Assembly: GCF_026625705.1 (NCBI RefSeq) | Contig: NZ_CP113059.1 | Span: forward strand, 1,860,001-1,924,000 | Source of the DNA: Pedobacter sp. SL55 | GTDB lineage: Bacteria > Bacteroidota > Bacteroidia > Sphingobacteriales > Sphingobacteriaceae | Direction of reading: 5' to 3' | Length of the DNA stretch: 64,000 nucleotides | In this document: one piece after another, positions 56,078 through 63,254 of the stretch | How the letters are laid out: each line of letters opens with the position of its first letter | How positions within the stretch are numbered: position 1 is the first letter of the stretch | Translations under genes and position numbers: made by a program | The notes under the pieces: model-generated | Databases searched by the model: none | The model's input: only the letters and a program-made list of their open reading frames with translations | Told to the model about the DNA's origin: nothing

Positions 56078-56569
56078 TTACAAATTTTTAGAGTATTCTA
56101 CCATTTTTAATGCGGTAATAGCGGCTTCATCGCCTTTGTTGCCGTGTTTGCCTCCAGCTCTGTCAATGGCTTGCTGCTCATCATTGGTGGTAAGTACACC
56201 AAAAATTACAGGTTTACTGTATTTAATGCCTACGTTGGTAATTCCCTGCGCCGCTGCTTCGCAAATAAAATCGAAATGCTTGGTGTCGCCTTGTATCACA
56301 CAACCAATACAAATTACGGCATTTATATCTTTTTGTTTATTTAATAGGATATCGGCTGCGCCAGCAAGTTCAAAAGTTCCCGGAACGGTTAACGATAAAA
56401 TATCACTTTCTTTAACATTATGTTTAATTAGGGTGTCAAAAGCACCCTGGTAAAGAGCGCCAGTAATTTTAGCGTTCCATTCTGCTACTACAATAGCGAT
56501 TTTGTAGCCACTCCCAGAAGGAATAGAGGTGTGAGAAAAGTCTGATAGATTTTTAAGATGTGTTGCCAT
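56078..56569 (-). CDS. ribH: 6,7-dimethyl-8-ribityllumazine synthase
   Basis: Penultimate enzyme of riboflavin synthesis, forming lumazine from a pyrimidine diamine and dihydroxybutanone phosphate; assembles into pentamers or 60-mers. 163 residues. Key parts: IAIVVAEWNAKITGALYQGA (substrate-binding Trp), TVPGTFELAGAADILL, ICIGCVIQGDTKHFDFIC with the catalytic His, KPVIFGVLTTNDEQQAIDRAGGKHGNKGDEAA. The start is at 56569, four bases from a TATCTTTA box. No other rib gene is adjacent. Confidence 0.95.
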   Translation of the reverse strand: MATHLKNLSDFSHTSIPSGSGYKIAIVVAEWNAKITGALYQGAFDTLIKHNVKESDILSLTVPGTFELAGAADILLNKQKDINAVICIGCVIQGDTKHFDFICEAAAQGITNVGIKYSKPVIFGVLTTNDEQQAIDRAGGKHGNKGDEAAITALKMVEYSKNL

Positions 56570-56573
56570 GGGG

Positions 56574-56581
56574 TAAAGATA
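56574..56581 (-). promoter_or_regulatory. -7 promoter box of ribH, leaderless geometry
   Basis: TATCTTTA on the minus strand, one base off TAnnTTTG, four bases before the ATG at 56569. No FMN riboswitch-like structure fits between, which agrees with the short or absent leader. Confidence 0.45.
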
Positions 56582-56590
56582 GGATTTTTT

Positions 56591-56690
56591 GTTGGAGCGA
56601 AAGATTTTATGGTTGGGGCGAAAGATTTTTTGCCCCGTGCTACAGAGATAAAGATTTTAATAATTGGGGCGAAAGATTTTTCGCTCCAAC
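56591..56690. repeat. 100-base composite palindrome (GGAGCGAAAGATT family)
   Basis: Bounded by GTTGGAGCGAAA (56591-56602) and its exact complement TTTCGCTCCAAC (56679-56690). Inside is GGGGC-GAAAGATTTTTT-GCCCC (56615-56636) and further copies of GGGGCGAAAGATTTT. It belongs to the same family as 33823-33905 and 41325-41344 and fills the gap between the TPR gene and ribH. Confidence 0.7.
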
Positions 56691-56743
56691 AATAAAAAGC
56701 CCCGAATTATTTTCGAGGCTTTTAAAATCCGCTACGCGGAAAA

Positions 56744-57412
56744 TTATTTAATCTGAGCAGCAACTCTAGCGATGTACGAATCTATCATTTGAGCTTCTTG
56801 GCTTTCAGGGAACTGAGTTTTAATTTTTGTATAAGCTTCTTCTGCTCCTTTTAAATCTTTTTGAGCCTCGTTAACTAAGCCTAATTTTTTAAGAAACATT
56901 GGAGAAGTAAACTTATTTGTAGACTTGTCGATTGCTTTTTTATAATAAGTAGCAGCTTGTTTATAGTCTTTTAGTTCGCTGTAGGCATCGCCCAATAAAC
57001 CTAAAGCCAACGGATCTGCTACTGGGCTACCAGTTGCGCTATATTTGCTTAAAGCATCAACTGCTTTTTGGTATTCGCCTTTGCGTAAATAAATGCCACC
57101 TAAGTAAAGGTTAGCTAAATTAGCTGATTTTGTATTTTCGTACTCTGCTGCAATTTTTTCTAAGCCCGGATATCCACCTTCGCCATTAATTGCCTTATTT
57201 GCCAAAGAGTCTACACCAACAAATTGTTCGGCTTTGAACATTTGGTTTGCTGCATCTTCTGATCTGTTTTTTAGATATACGCCTTGATACCAAATGAAAA
57301 TACCGATTAAAATAACAATGGCACCAGCAATAAATGCTAAGCTTTTAGTGTTTTCTTGTATAAATGAACCTTTTTTTACCGGTTGTTCTGTTTCGTTATG
57401 TGTTGCAGACAT
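56744..57412 (-). CDS. TPR membrane protein (YfgM-like)
   Basis: 222 residues from the ATG at 57412 (MSATHNETEQPVKKG); an earlier in-frame ATG at 57448 would start near the promoter box and is rejected. A cytosolic tail of about 25 residues leads to one membrane helix (about 27-45, LAFIAGAIVILIGIFIWYQG), then periplasmic TPR units (about 95-205) such as LYLGGIYLRKGEYQKAVDALSKY and LLGDAYSELKDYKQAATYYKKAI. This layout matches YfgM, a helper of periplasmic chaperones and SecYEG, though similarity is by architecture. It is divergent from recF. Confidence 0.75.
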   Translation of the reverse strand: MSATHNETEQPVKKGSFIQENTKSLAFIAGAIVILIGIFIWYQGVYLKNRSEDAANQMFKAEQFVGVDSLANKAINGEGGYPGLEKIAAEYENTKSANLANLYLGGIYLRKGEYQKAVDALSKYSATGSPVADPLALGLLGDAYSELKDYKQAATYYKKAIDKSTNKFTSPMFLKKLGLVNEAQKDLKGAEEAYTKIKTQFPESQEAQMIDSYIARVAAQIK

Positions 57413-57437
57413 TTTTAGTTTAAAATTATAAGGATTG

Positions 57438-57468
57438 CAAAAATACATTTTTCATTCAAAGTATCAAC
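57438..57468 (-). promoter_or_regulatory. Promoter of the TPR membrane-protein gene
   Basis: GTTG (57465-57468), 19 bases, TATTTTTG (57438-57445) on the minus strand. The -7 box is a full match, and the -33 differs from TTTG at one base. The leader would be about 20 bases. Confidence 0.6.
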
Positions 57469-57641
57469 TCTTTTTAAATCATTTAATTAAGGTTTATAAA
57501 TTATAACCACATAGAAACGTAGTGTTGCAAGCCTTTTTTTATCAAGTGGTGTAGCTCAAGTTGGTTAATATCGTAACCTGATAAAAAGAAATATGCTTAA
57601 TAAATCTATAAGTTATGTGTTTAAGCTAGTGTAAAAATGGG

Positions 57642-57649
57642 TAACTTTG
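57642..57649 (+). promoter_or_regulatory. -7 promoter box of recF
   Basis: TAACTTTG, a full match, ending 11 bases before the ATG at 57661. The alternative ATG at 57637 would lie upstream of the box, so the promoter decides the start. Confidence 0.55.
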
Positions 57650-57660
57650 AGCTGTCTGAT

Positions 57661-58764
57661 ATGTGGCTAGAAAATCTTACCCTTTTAAATTTTAAAAACT
57701 ATAACAGCGCCGATTTGAGCTTCTCGAAAACGGTAAATGCTTTTGTGGGCAATAATGGAGCAGGAAAAACCAACTTGCTAGATGCCATACATTATTTATG
57801 TTTGTGCAAAAGCTATTTTAACCCGATAGATAGCCAGCAAATTAAAACTGGCGAGGAATTGTTTCTGGTGCAGGGCAATTTTGAGAGGGACGATAAGAAA
57901 GAAAAAATATCATGCGGACTAAAACGCAACCACAAAAAATCTTTCAAAAGAAATAAGAAAGAGTACGATAAACTGGCCGATCATATTGGTTTGTTTCCCG
58001 TAGTGATGATTTCTCCATACGATATCAATCTGATTATGGATGGTAGCGAAGAGCGGCGCAGGTTTATTGATAATGTGATTTCGCAAACCGATAGCAGGTA
58101 TTTGGATGAACTGATCATTTATAACAAACACCTATTGAATAGAAATGCTTTGCTGAAACAAATAGCAGTAACTAGAACTTTGGATGTTGCGCTGCTACAA
58201 ATTTTAGACGAACAGCTTATTCATTCTGGCAATGCTATTTTTGAGAAACGCAAGCAATTTCTCTTGGATTTTATTCCGCTTTTTGATAAGCATTACCATT
58301 TTTTAACCAATGATGCCGAGCAGGTTTCTTTAAACTATCAATCGCAATTAAACGAAAATAGTTTCGAAAATCTGCTTAAGCAATCCATAGAAAAAGATAG
58401 GTTATTGGAGCGTACTACTACTGGTATTCATAAAGACGAACTGCAATTTGAAATTGCGGGTATGCCCATGAAAAAATTTGGATCGCAGGGGCAGCAAAAA
58501 TCTTTTTTGATTGCATTAAAATTGGCGCAATATAGTTACTTGCAAAAGTTTAAAAATTTTAAGCCTTTGTTGTTGCTCGATGATATTTTTGATAAGTTAG
58601 ATAACAATCGCGTACATAAGTTAATGGAAATGGTATCGCACCAAGATTTTGGGCAAATTTTTATAACAGATGCAAATAGAAGCAGAGTTGAAGCTGTTTT
58701 TAATGAAATTGCAGTAGATATAGCCTTGTTTGAAGTTAATGATGGGGGAGTGGTAAATGCGTAA
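57661..58764 (+). CDS. recF: DNA replication/repair protein RecF
   Basis: SMC-like ATPase that acts with RecO and RecR to load RecA at gaps. 367 residues from the ATG at 57661 (MWLENLTLLNFKNYNSADL, the RecF N-terminus). Walker A is AFVGNNGAGKTNLLDAIHYL (about 25-44). The signature is KFGSQGQQKSFLIALKLAQY. Walker B is FKPLLLLDDIFDKLDNNRVHKL, followed by QIFITDANRSR. The earlier ATG at 57637 lies upstream of the promoter box. The stop overlaps the start of the DUF721 gene by eight bases, indicating translational coupling. There is no dnaN or gyrB neighbour, unlike many bacteria. Confidence 0.96.
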   Translation: MWLENLTLLNFKNYNSADLSFSKTVNAFVGNNGAGKTNLLDAIHYLCLCKSYFNPIDSQQIKTGEELFLVQGNFERDDKKEKISCGLKRNHKKSFKRNKKEYDKLADHIGLFPVVMISPYDINLIMDGSEERRRFIDNVISQTDSRYLDELIIYNKHLLNRNALLKQIAVTRTLDVALLQILDEQLIHSGNAIFEKRKQFLLDFIPLFDKHYHFLTNDAEQVSLNYQSQLNENSFENLLKQSIEKDRLLERTTTGIHKDELQFEIAGMPMKKFGSQGQQKSFLIALKLAQYSYLQKFKNFKPLLLLDDIFDKLDNNRVHKLMEMVSHQDFGQIFITDANRSRVEAVFNEIAVDIALFEVNDGGVVNA

Positions 58765-59047
58765 GCCTAATGATATCACTTTAAAACAGGCAATTGACAA
58801 GATGCTAAACCATTATAAACTTCGTGGTAAGTTTGATGAAACTGGGATATTAGCAATGTGGCCCGAAATTATGGGAACTGCTGTTGCCAACAGAACAAAG
58901 CAAATTTACATACACCAGAAGAAACTATTTGTGCGTATAGAATCTTCGGTGGTTAAAAATGAATTGTTAATGGTAAAAAGTGCTATTGTAGATAAGCTTA
59001 ACGAAAAAGCAGGCTCACAAGTAATTACTGATATTGTGTTTCTGTAA
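58757..59047 (+). CDS. DUF721/DciA-like protein
   Basis: 96 residues, cytosolic. Recognised by the short DUF721 pattern: LKQAIDKMLNHYKLRGKFDE, then WPEIMGTAVANRTKQIYI and KKLFVRIESSVVKNELLMVKSAIVDKLNEKAG. The DciA members of this family are ancient loaders of the replicative helicase DnaB in bacteria lacking DnaC. The present protein is of the short Bacteroidota kind and is coupled to recF by an eight-base overlap, which fits a role at replication forks. Whether it loads helicase is not known from sequence. Confidence 0.88.
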   Translation: MRKPNDITLKQAIDKMLNHYKLRGKFDETGILAMWPEIMGTAVANRTKQIYIHQKKLFVRIESSVVKNELLMVKSAIVDKLNEKAGSQVITDIVFL

Positions 59048-59224
59048 TTAATCTTTTCTGCCACCAAAAAGTTTTGCAGCTAGCCATATTATCAAAGCAA
59101 TAACTACTACAACCAAGATCACTCCAGTCCATACGCCAGCTTTAAAAATTCCTTCGACTAATTCACAACTGCTAAGTGTAGTGGCTAGTAAAGTAACTAG
59201 CGCTAGGGGCATCAATTTTTTCAT
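59048..59224 (-). CDS. 58-residue lipoprotein with one membrane helix
   Basis: Read directly: ATG at 59224, stop at 59048-59050, immediately adjacent to the DUF721 stop. MKKLMPLALVTLLATTLSSC is a lipoprotein signal with Cys at 20. The rest, ELVEGIFKAGVWTG followed by a hydrophobic helix (about 35-50) and a basic end KLFGGRKD, gives a second membrane span. I recall that Bacteroidota have many such proteins of about 55 residues, sometimes misnamed phosphatidate cytidylyltransferase; nothing here supports that enzyme. Function is unknown. Confidence 0.7.
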   Translation of the reverse strand: MKKLMPLALVTLLATTLSSCELVEGIFKAGVWTGVILVVVVIALIIWLAAKLFGGRKD

Positions 59225-59314
59225 ACGTTTATGAGTTTTTTGATAACCTAACAGTACGAGGATAGAATAGTTTTAGAAAAAATAGTTTTGATGTTGTTTT
59301 TATATCTTTGAGCA

Positions 59315-59347
59315 AGACTTACGAAGTTTCTGAAACTTCGTAAGTCT
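59315..59347. repeat. 16-bp perfect palindrome before the FKBP gene end
   Basis: Arms AGACTTACGAAGTTTC (59315-59330) and GAAACTTCGTAAGTCT (59332-59347) with a one-base centre. It lies 13 bases after the stop of the FKBP gene on the minus strand and would terminate or stabilise that transcript; it also looks like a dispersed element. Confidence 0.6.
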
Positions 59348-59360
59348 AAGGTAAAACGCC

Positions 59361-60134
59361 CTATTGTGCTTTCTCGCCAACTTTAATTAGTTCTACTTCA
59401 AAAATCAAAGTGCTGTAAGGAGGGATGTCTTGGCCTGCACCTCTAGCGCCATAAGCTAGTTTGTAAGGGATAAAGAACCGATATTTACCACCTTCTTTCA
59501 TTAGCGCTACGCCTTCTGTCCAGCCCGGAATTACTTGGTTTAAACCAAAAGAAGTGGGTTCGTTTCTATCATAAGAGCTATCAAACTGCTTACCGTTTAA
59601 CAATGTTCCCTTGTAATGTACCGTAACCTTATCGGTAGCCTTAGGTTGTACGCCTGTGCCTTCGGTAATTACTTCGTATTGTAAGCCGCTAGCCGTAGTT
59701 TTAATACCTGGCTTAGTTTTGTTTTGTGCTAAAAAAGTTTCTCCTTCTTTAATTGCAGGGCCAAATTTTTCTTTTTCCTTTGCTTCACGTACACCAGCTA
59801 AGCTTTCGAATAAATTGTTAATGGCATTTTGAGAAACCTGTTCCGTCATTAAAGGTTTAGCATCTTTATTAAAAGCATCTTTTAAGCCTTTGCTTAGTAA
59901 ATCGTAATTCAGTCCAGTTAAACCGCCAGAGTTTAAATTGCCACCCATTGCTAATCCAAAAGCGTAACTTGCAGAATCTAATTTGTTTTTGAAAACAATT
60001 GGTTTTGCCGCTGTTTTGGTTACTGTTTTTTTTGTTAAAACTGGCTTTTTTGGAGTAGTTGCTTTGGGTTTAGTTTGTGCGGTTGCATTGAGAACGGCAG
60101 CCGAAGCTATTGCTATAAGAAATATTTTTTTCAT
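59361..60134 (-). CDS. FKBP-type peptidyl-prolyl isomerase, periplasmic (FkpA/Mip-like)
   Basis: 257 residues. A Sec signal peptide (MKKIFLIAIASAAVLNATAQ), a Lys/Pro/Thr-rich linker, an N-terminal helical dimerisation region (about 50-140, with LDSASYAFGLAMGGNL) and a C-terminal FKBP domain (about 150-255): TASGLQYEVITEGTG, KVTVHYKGTLLNGKQFDSSYDRNEPTSFGLNQVIPGWTEG, YRFFIPYKLAYGARG and STLIFEVELIKV. Active-site aromatic residues are conserved. It folds proline-containing proteins in the periplasm. It lies alone on the minus strand between a small lipoprotein and ndk. Confidence 0.92.
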   Translation of the reverse strand: MKKIFLIAIASAAVLNATAQTKPKATTPKKPVLTKKTVTKTAAKPIVFKNKLDSASYAFGLAMGGNLNSGGLTGLNYDLLSKGLKDAFNKDAKPLMTEQVSQNAINNLFESLAGVREAKEKEKFGPAIKEGETFLAQNKTKPGIKTTASGLQYEVITEGTGVQPKATDKVTVHYKGTLLNGKQFDSSYDRNEPTSFGLNQVIPGWTEGVALMKEGGKYRFFIPYKLAYGARGAGQDIPPYSTLIFEVELIKVGEKAQ

Positions 60135-60218
60135 TGTTTATGTTAAAAGGCGAAATATACGACAAAAAAATAAGCACCCCAAAAGAGTGCTTATCAGTTA
60201 TTTTCTTACTTCTTTGTA

Positions 60219-60638
60219 CTAGAAACGTTCGTCGGCAGCGAAGAAGAAATCGCCTTCAATTTGAGCGTTTTCATCAGAATCAGAACCGTGTACCGCATTC
60301 GCATCAATTGATTTTGCATATTTCTGACGGATAGTGCCTTCTGCAGCTTCAGCAGGGTTAGTAGCGCCAATTAGGTTTCTAAATTCTTCGATGGCGTTAT
60401 CTTTTTCTAAGATAGCAGCAACGATAGGGCCCGAAGACATGAAGCTTACCAAGTCGTTATAAAAAGGACGCTCTTTGTGTACAGCGTAAAATTCGCCAGC
60501 TTTTTCTGCTGATAATTTAGTGTATTTTAAAGCAATGATTTTGAAACCAGCTTTAGTGATATCATTTATGATAGAACCGATGTGGCCATTGGCAACAGCA
60601 TCAGGTTTAATCATAGTAAAAGTTCTATTTGTGCTCAT
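60219..60638 (-). CDS. ndk: Nucleoside diphosphate kinase
   Basis: 139 residues from the ATG at 60638 ([21 protein letters not shown]). The longer frame to 60749 lies beyond the promoter box and is rejected. The family core is complete: NDPK motifs TMIKPDAV, the RPFY phosphate site ([18 protein letters not shown]) and the active-site His in [12 protein letters not shown]. It transfers the gamma-phosphate between nucleoside triphosphates and diphosphates. A near-consensus promoter lies at 60655-60685. Confidence 0.96.
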   Translation of the reverse strand: MSTNRTFTMIKPDAVANGHIGSIINDITKAGFKIIALKYTKLSAEKAGEFYAVHKERPFYNDLVSFMSSGPIVAAILEKDNAIEEFRNLIGATNPAEAAEGTIRQKYAKSIDANAVHGSDSDENAQIEGDFFFAADERF

Positions 60639-60654
60639 TTGTATAAATTTTTTG

Positions 60655-60685
60655 CAAAAGTACGGTTTTTTTTGAAAGATGGAAA
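60655..60685 (-). promoter_or_regulatory. Promoter of ndk
   Basis: TTTC (60682-60685), 19 bases, TACTTTTG (60655-60662) on the minus strand. The -7 box is a full match and the -33 differs at one base. Heptamer-like copies AGTCCGA (from 60686) lie just upstream of it. Confidence 0.65.
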
Positions 60686-60797
60686 GTCCGAAGTCCGAAG
60701 TCATTAAAAATTGGGCATACAAGGTAGCTATAAATTTGCAACATTTCAACGGTATAATATTTCAACAATCAAAACAATTAAGCCATAAAGCAATTTC

Positions 60798-60891
60798 CCC
60801 TAAACCCTAAACCCTAAACCCTAAACCCTAAACCCTAAACCCTAAACCCTAAACCCTAAACCCTAAACCCTAAACCCTAAACCCTAAACCC
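60798..60891. repeat. Heptanucleotide tandem repeat (CCCTAAA)13, plant-telomere type
   Basis: Thirteen perfect copies of CCCTAAA (60798-60888) plus CCC. It lies between divergent ndk and the DHH phosphoesterase gene. The flanks are ordinary chromosome, and the next gene's box TAACTTCG starts 19 bases after the array. Perfect heptamer arrays of this length are rare in bacteria. Confidence 0.95.
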
Positions 60892-60909
60892 AGTTAAACA
60901 ATAAATTAC

Positions 60910-60917
60910 TAACTTCG
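60910..60917 (+). promoter_or_regulatory. Possible -7 box of the DHH phosphoesterase gene
   Basis: TAACTTCG, one deviation from TAnnTTTG, 14 bases before the ATG at 60932. The position where a -33 element would lie (about 60887-60890) is the last unit of the CCCTAAA array. Confidence 0.35.
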
Positions 60918-60931
60918 CATCCATATAAATT

Positions 60932-61942
60932 ATGATATCAGTTCCAGAACTTAAGAAACTACTTTCTACGCCTCAACAAATTGTGATAACCACGCATCAT
61001 AAGCCAGACGGCGATGCGATGGGCTCTTCGCTAGGTTTGTATGCCTATCTTATCCAAAAAGGGCATCACGTGAGTTTAATTACACCAACAGACTACCCAG
61101 AGTTTTTACACTGGCTGCCAAATAACTCTGATGTAATTATTTACACCGAACAGGAAGAACGATCTATCGCGTTAGTTAACGAAGCGGCGATGATTTTCTG
61201 TCTCGATTTTAATACCCTTAGCAGGATTAATGAGTTAGGCGAGCACATTAGAAATACGAGTGCTGTAAAACTGATGATAGACCATCACTTAGAGCCAGAA
61301 GACTTTGATGACTATCGTCATTGGGATATCAACGCTTGTGCTGCTGCCCAATTGGTTTACGATTTCATCGTTAACGTAATGGAAGAACCTGAGAAAGTGA
61401 ACAAAGACGTAGCTACTTGTTTGTACACCGGTATCATGACAGATTCTGGATCTTTCCGTTTCCCATCAGCTACGTCAACCGTTTATCGTATTGCGGCAGA
61501 TTTGATAGATCTAGGCGCCGAACATTGGCGTATCCACCAGTTGGTGTACGATAACGTTTCTGAAAATCGCTTAAAATTTTTGGGTTACTGTTTGTCTAGC
61601 AAATTAGAAATTTTAAGGGAATACAATACGGCGATTATTAGTGCTACCAAAGAAGAACTGCAACAGTATAATATAGTAACTGGAGATACAGAGGGTATTG
61701 TAAACTACGCACTTTCTATCAATGGGATTAAACTGGCTGCTTTTATTATCGAAAGAACTGATAGGGTAAAATTATCTTTACGTTCTACTGGAGATTTTCC
61801 TGCTAACGAAATCTGTAAAAAATACTTTCAGGGCGGTGGGCACCGAAATGCTGCCGGAGGAGCTTCTGACAAGAATTTACAAGAAACCATTGCAGAGTTT
61901 AAAGCCATTTTGCCAGAGTATAAAACTCAGTTATTGCAGTAG
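60932..61942 (+). CDS. DHH/DHHA1 phosphoesterase (NrnA-like nanoRNase / pAp or c-di-AMP product phosphatase)
   Basis: 336 residues, cytosolic. The N-terminal DHH domain has ITTHHKPDGDAMGSSLGLYAYL (about 20-41), CLDFNTLSRINELG and the signature MIDHHLEP, plus TGIMTDSGSFRF. The C-terminal DHHA1 domain contains YFQGGGHRNAAGGASD. This layout matches NrnA, which degrades two- to five-base RNA, pGpG/pApA and adenosine bisphosphate. It is preceded by the CCCTAAA array. It is followed by two FKBP-related frames on the same strand, at a distance of about 160 bases. The precise substrate is not fixed by sequence. Confidence 0.9.
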   Translation: MISVPELKKLLSTPQQIVITTHHKPDGDAMGSSLGLYAYLIQKGHHVSLITPTDYPEFLHWLPNNSDVIIYTEQEERSIALVNEAAMIFCLDFNTLSRINELGEHIRNTSAVKLMIDHHLEPEDFDDYRHWDINACAAAQLVYDFIVNVMEEPEKVNKDVATCLYTGIMTDSGSFRFPSATSTVYRIAADLIDLGAEHWRIHQLVYDNVSENRLKFLGYCLSSKLEILREYNTAIISATKEELQQYNIVTGDTEGIVNYALSINGIKLAAFIIERTDRVKLSLRSTGDFPANEICKKYFQGGGHRNAAGGASDKNLQETIAEFKAILPEYKTQLLQ

Positions 61943-62021
61943 TATAGAAAATTAACAAATTAAATTAAAAAAATAACAATAAGGTCGTTAACTTAGCGGG
62001 CTTTTAAAAACAAAGACAAAT

Positions 62022-62107
62022 AAGACAATTTAAAAAAAATAGATGAAACCATTCCATTTCGGAAAAGCTTCATCACAATTAAAAGACAATTTAAAAAATA
62101 GATGAAA
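62022..62107 (+). repeat. Duplicated start region upstream of the FKBP lipoprotein gene
   Basis: AAGACAATTTAAAAA-A(2-4)-TAGATGAAA occurs twice: 62022-62048 and 62083-62107, differing only by two A residues. The second contains the real ATG at 62102, and the first an equivalent ATG at 62043. The duplication of a leader plus start codon is unusual. Confidence 0.75.
62043..62105 (+). CDS. Putative 20-residue upstream open reading frame
   Basis: ATG at 62043 begins MKPFHFGKASSQLKDNLKNR and stops with TGA at 62103-62105, overlapping the ATG of the FKBP gene as ATGA. The context before the ATG is identical to the real gene's, so initiation is plausible. It could be a leader peptide for coupled translation, or a chance product of the duplication. 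The peptide is basic and not recognised. Confidence 0.35.
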   Translation: MKPFHFGKASSQLKDNLKNR

Positions 62108-63118
62108 AAAAGTTTAGTAATTCTGTTTGCCGCTACTTTAGGTTTGGCTGCTTGTAACACAGAGAAAAAAGGTCCAGGTGGCTTGTTGTATAAAATCCAC
62201 AAGTCTGGTGGTAAAGAGAAAATTGCAGAAGGCGATATCGTAAAATTGAACTTTATTCAAAAAAATGAGAAAGATTCTATTTTAGGTAGCACTTATGACA
62301 ACGAACAGGCACAAGTTTTTCCGGTAGGTAAAAAACAATATGCTGGTGATATGCAAGATGTGTTAACGCTTTTTGGAGAAGGCGACAGTGCAACTTTTAA
62401 AATCAACTTAGATACCATGGCTGCGCAAACGAAACAGCCTAAACCAGAGCAATTTAAAAACGATAAATACATTGTTTTTACTGTGAAAGTTGAGAAAGTT
62501 TTCAAAAAGGGACCAAAAGAAGCGGATTCTACTTTCCAAAAAAGAGCTAGCGATTTTTTCCAAGCAGACTTTAAGGCTGATATGGATAAAAAGAAAAATG
62601 CTGAAGCTGGAAAAATCAAAGCTTATGTTGAAGATAATAATTTAAAAGTGCAAACTTCGGCTAGTGGTTTACAGTATGTAATTGAAAAACCTGGAGATGC
62701 CGCTAGAGCAGTTGAGGGCGATACAGTAAATGTTAACTACACTGGCAAATTCACTAAAAAAGGCGATAATAAAAAATACAAAGTTTTTGACACTAGTGAT
62801 GAAAAAGTAGCTAAGGAAGCTAAAGTACACCAACCAGGAAGACCTTATGGTCCAACTAAAATGGTTGTTGGTGGTACTGTTCCAGGTTTTACAGAAGCTT
62901 TAAAATTAGTAGGTAAAGGCGGTAAAATTACGGCAATCATCCCTTCTAAATTAGGTTATGGCGAGCAAGGTGGTGGCCCAATTGCACCTTATAGCCCATT
63001 GGTTTTCGAGATTGAAATTGTTGATATCATTAAACCTAAAGCAGGTTCTGCTCCAGCACCGGCAGTACCAGTTGCACCAGCGGCAGCTCATTCGGCAAAT
63101 GATGGTCACAACCACTAG
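62102..63118 (+). CDS. FKBP-type peptidyl-prolyl isomerase lipoprotein
   Basis: 338 residues. The lipoprotein signal MKKSLVILFAATLGLAAC has its Cys at 18. Two FKBP-like regions: an N-terminal one (about 25-140) with GDIVKLNFIQKNEKDSILGSTYDNEQ and a degenerate active site, and a C-terminal canonical one (about 180-315), with TSASGLQYVIEKPGD, DTVNVNYTGKFTKKG, MVVGGTVPGFTEALKLVGKGGKITAIIPSKLGYGE and PYSPLVFEIEIVDI. The tail is Ala/Pro-rich and ends in NDGHNH, a possible metal-binding end. It probably assists folding of outer-membrane or periplasmic proteins. The gene follows a duplicated leader and overlaps a 20-residue frame at ATGA. Confidence 0.9.
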   Translation: MKKSLVILFAATLGLAACNTEKKGPGGLLYKIHKSGGKEKIAEGDIVKLNFIQKNEKDSILGSTYDNEQAQVFPVGKKQYAGDMQDVLTLFGEGDSATFKINLDTMAAQTKQPKPEQFKNDKYIVFTVKVEKVFKKGPKEADSTFQKRASDFFQADFKADMDKKKNAEAGKIKAYVEDNNLKVQTSASGLQYVIEKPGDAARAVEGDTVNVNYTGKFTKKGDNKKYKVFDTSDEKVAKEAKVHQPGRPYGPTKMVVGGTVPGFTEALKLVGKGGKITAIIPSKLGYGEQGGGPIAPYSPLVFEIEIVDIIKPKAGSAPAPAVPVAPAAAHSANDGHNH

Positions 63119-63137
63119 TAGCAATAAAATTTATAAG

Positions 63138-63170
63138 AAAGCTGCCCTTAGGGGCGGCTTTTTTATTTTT
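63138..63170 (+). terminator. Intrinsic terminator after the FKBP lipoprotein gene
   Basis: AAAGCTGCCC (63138-63147) pairs with GGGCGGCTTT (63152-63161), with one T-G wobble and a 4-base loop, followed by TTTATTTTTT. It lies 19 bases after the stop. Confidence 0.8.
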
Positions 63171-63242
63171 TAAACAAAAAATGGGAGTTTACAATTATCA
63201 GTTAACCGATTAACCACTTCCACGATTAACCAAATTAACAAT

Positions 63243-63250
63243 TAACTTTG
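63243..63250 (+). promoter_or_regulatory. -7 promoter box of tatD, leaderless geometry
   Basis: TAACTTTG, a full match, exactly four bases (CATC) before the ATG at 63255. It is the same box and spacing as lipA. No TTTG at 19-21 bases upstream was found. Confidence 0.5.
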
Positions 63251-63254
63251 CATC

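Noticed and set aside
59048..59224. 58-residue lipoprotein as phosphatidate cytidylyltransferase
   Set aside because: Too short and with no catalytic motif; such names for this size class look like propagated errors.
60798..60891. CCCTAAA array as a sign of eukaryotic contamination or a chromosome end
   Set aside because: Both flanks are bacterial genes of normal composition, and the repeat is interstitial.
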